Origin: Torymus aiolomorphi
Lineage: Eukaryota; Arthropoda; Insecta; Hymenoptera; Torymidae
DNA length: 64,000 bases
NCBI GenBank assembly: GCA_036365515.1
Contig: CM070874.1
Span: 113,071,235 to 113,135,234, forward strand
Direction: 5' to 3'
The notes below the pieces were generated by a model, which did not search any database, was not told the DNA's origin, and saw only the letters and a list, made by a program, of their open reading frames with translations. The position numbers were made by a program, and so were the translations under genes. This document shows positions 63,512-64,000 of the stretch, in pieces; positions within the stretch are counted from its first letter, which is position 1; each line of letters begins with the position of its first letter.

Positions 63512-63660
63512 CTGGAGAGGATTTGGGGAGTTGTGAGAGTCTATACACATATATATATGTAGGGTGTTACGCCGGGAGTTAGAGAGTGCGATTCGCTGTC
63601 TGGCGATTCGATGCCAATGTCTTTTGGGGAGGGGATAGCTTTGTGAATTCGATATTTTTT

Positions 63661-64000
63661 TCGAAAATCCGAGTTGACTTATACGTGATTTTATATATTA
63701 TTGAGATAATCGATTATGGTAGATGTGAATAAAGAGAAATAAATCAGTTTTTCAATATATTCAATAATAATTGTAAGTCATAAGTAAACGTAACACGCAA
63801 GTCCATACATTTGAAAAGACATTTACTACGTCGTTCCGCTTTTTTTTATCACGCTCAAACTGCTCGCTTCAACTAGTCGCCGTCGCCATGGCCGCAACCT
63901 ATCAGAGAAATTAAAACGAGCAGCGAACGCGCATCCACGCGAAAAAAGTGCCCACCACCTACGCTTTTATCACTGCGAGCACGCATTATTTTTACGCACC
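63661..64000. other. AT-rich valley and start of another C-rich flank
   Basis: AT-rich DNA to about 63830, then C-rich DNA (63850-64000), the left flank of a block cut by the window edge. No gene is seen. Confidence 0.45.

Larger units (their letters stand above)
62090..63660. other. Compositional block 44
   Basis: Line 62161-62220 has 21 C and 7 G; line 63481-63540 has 35 G and 2 C, the strongest G count in the window. The wide CpG core (62560-63010) carries CGCGAGCGCGCG words. GA repeats and G-runs fill the right half. Confidence 0.65.

Overview
This window looks like nuclear DNA from an insect, and I found no protein-coding gene I can support in its 64 kb. The insect call rests on four things: short non-autonomous transposon relics with terminal inverted repeats, very long GA/CT, GT and TA microsatellites, undepleted CpG, and splice-type signals of the CAG|GTRAGT kind. 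A parasitoid-wasp-like (hymenopteran) genome is my best guess, but that is an impression, not a match. Almost every open frame is a by-product of base composition: Arg-Glu, Ser-Leu or Cys-Val runs read through microsatellites, or stop-poor frames in C-rich or G-rich DNA. The window is therefore either a gene desert or the inside of one or more giant introns. Two strong fused acceptor/donor sites on the + strand (8723/8724 and 37172/37173) and one on the - strand (3201/3202) resemble recursive-splicing ratchet points and favour the intron reading.

The most striking feature is compositional. The window is built from about 40 repeated blocks of 0.6 to 1.9 kb. Each block runs, on the + strand, from a C-rich, G-poor flank, through a CpG-rich core, to a G-rich, C-poor flank, and the blocks are separated by AT-rich valleys. 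The order does not reverse anywhere I checked. I counted single 60-base lines in the two flanks of 33 blocks; for example line 28861 has 29 C and 2 G, while line 29281 has 21 G and 2 C. The arrangement reads the same on both strands. It matches what divergent transcription or bidirectional replication from each core would leave behind. Long CT tracts mostly sit in the left half, and GA tracts and poly-G runs mostly in the right half.

The AT-rich valleys hold the mobile elements. There are a 339-bp foldback (3421-3759); a 1.1-kb element with a tRNA-like insert (5562-6665); a 547-bp foldback with nuclear-receptor-like half-sites (9431-9977); two almost identical 720-bp elements in opposite orientation, each with the same tRNA-like insert (11127-11846 and 56104-56821); a relative of these (26079-26863); a 1.17-kb near-perfect hairpin (16169-17338); a 755-bp element with 40-bp terminal repeats (20156-20910); three members of a CCCTGGTAGAAA family (33010, 43151, 50020); a double hairpin (35571-35931); a TTAA-bounded element with an internal duplication (39195-39603); and a hairpin at 47839-48139.

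The tRNA-like inserts have a good box A, a good box B at tRNA spacing and a T-run just downstream, but their acceptor stems do not pair. They look like polymerase III cassettes carried by DNA elements, not working tRNA genes. The region 14870-16168 is an exception to the block pattern and holds the only open frame with ordinary-looking composition.
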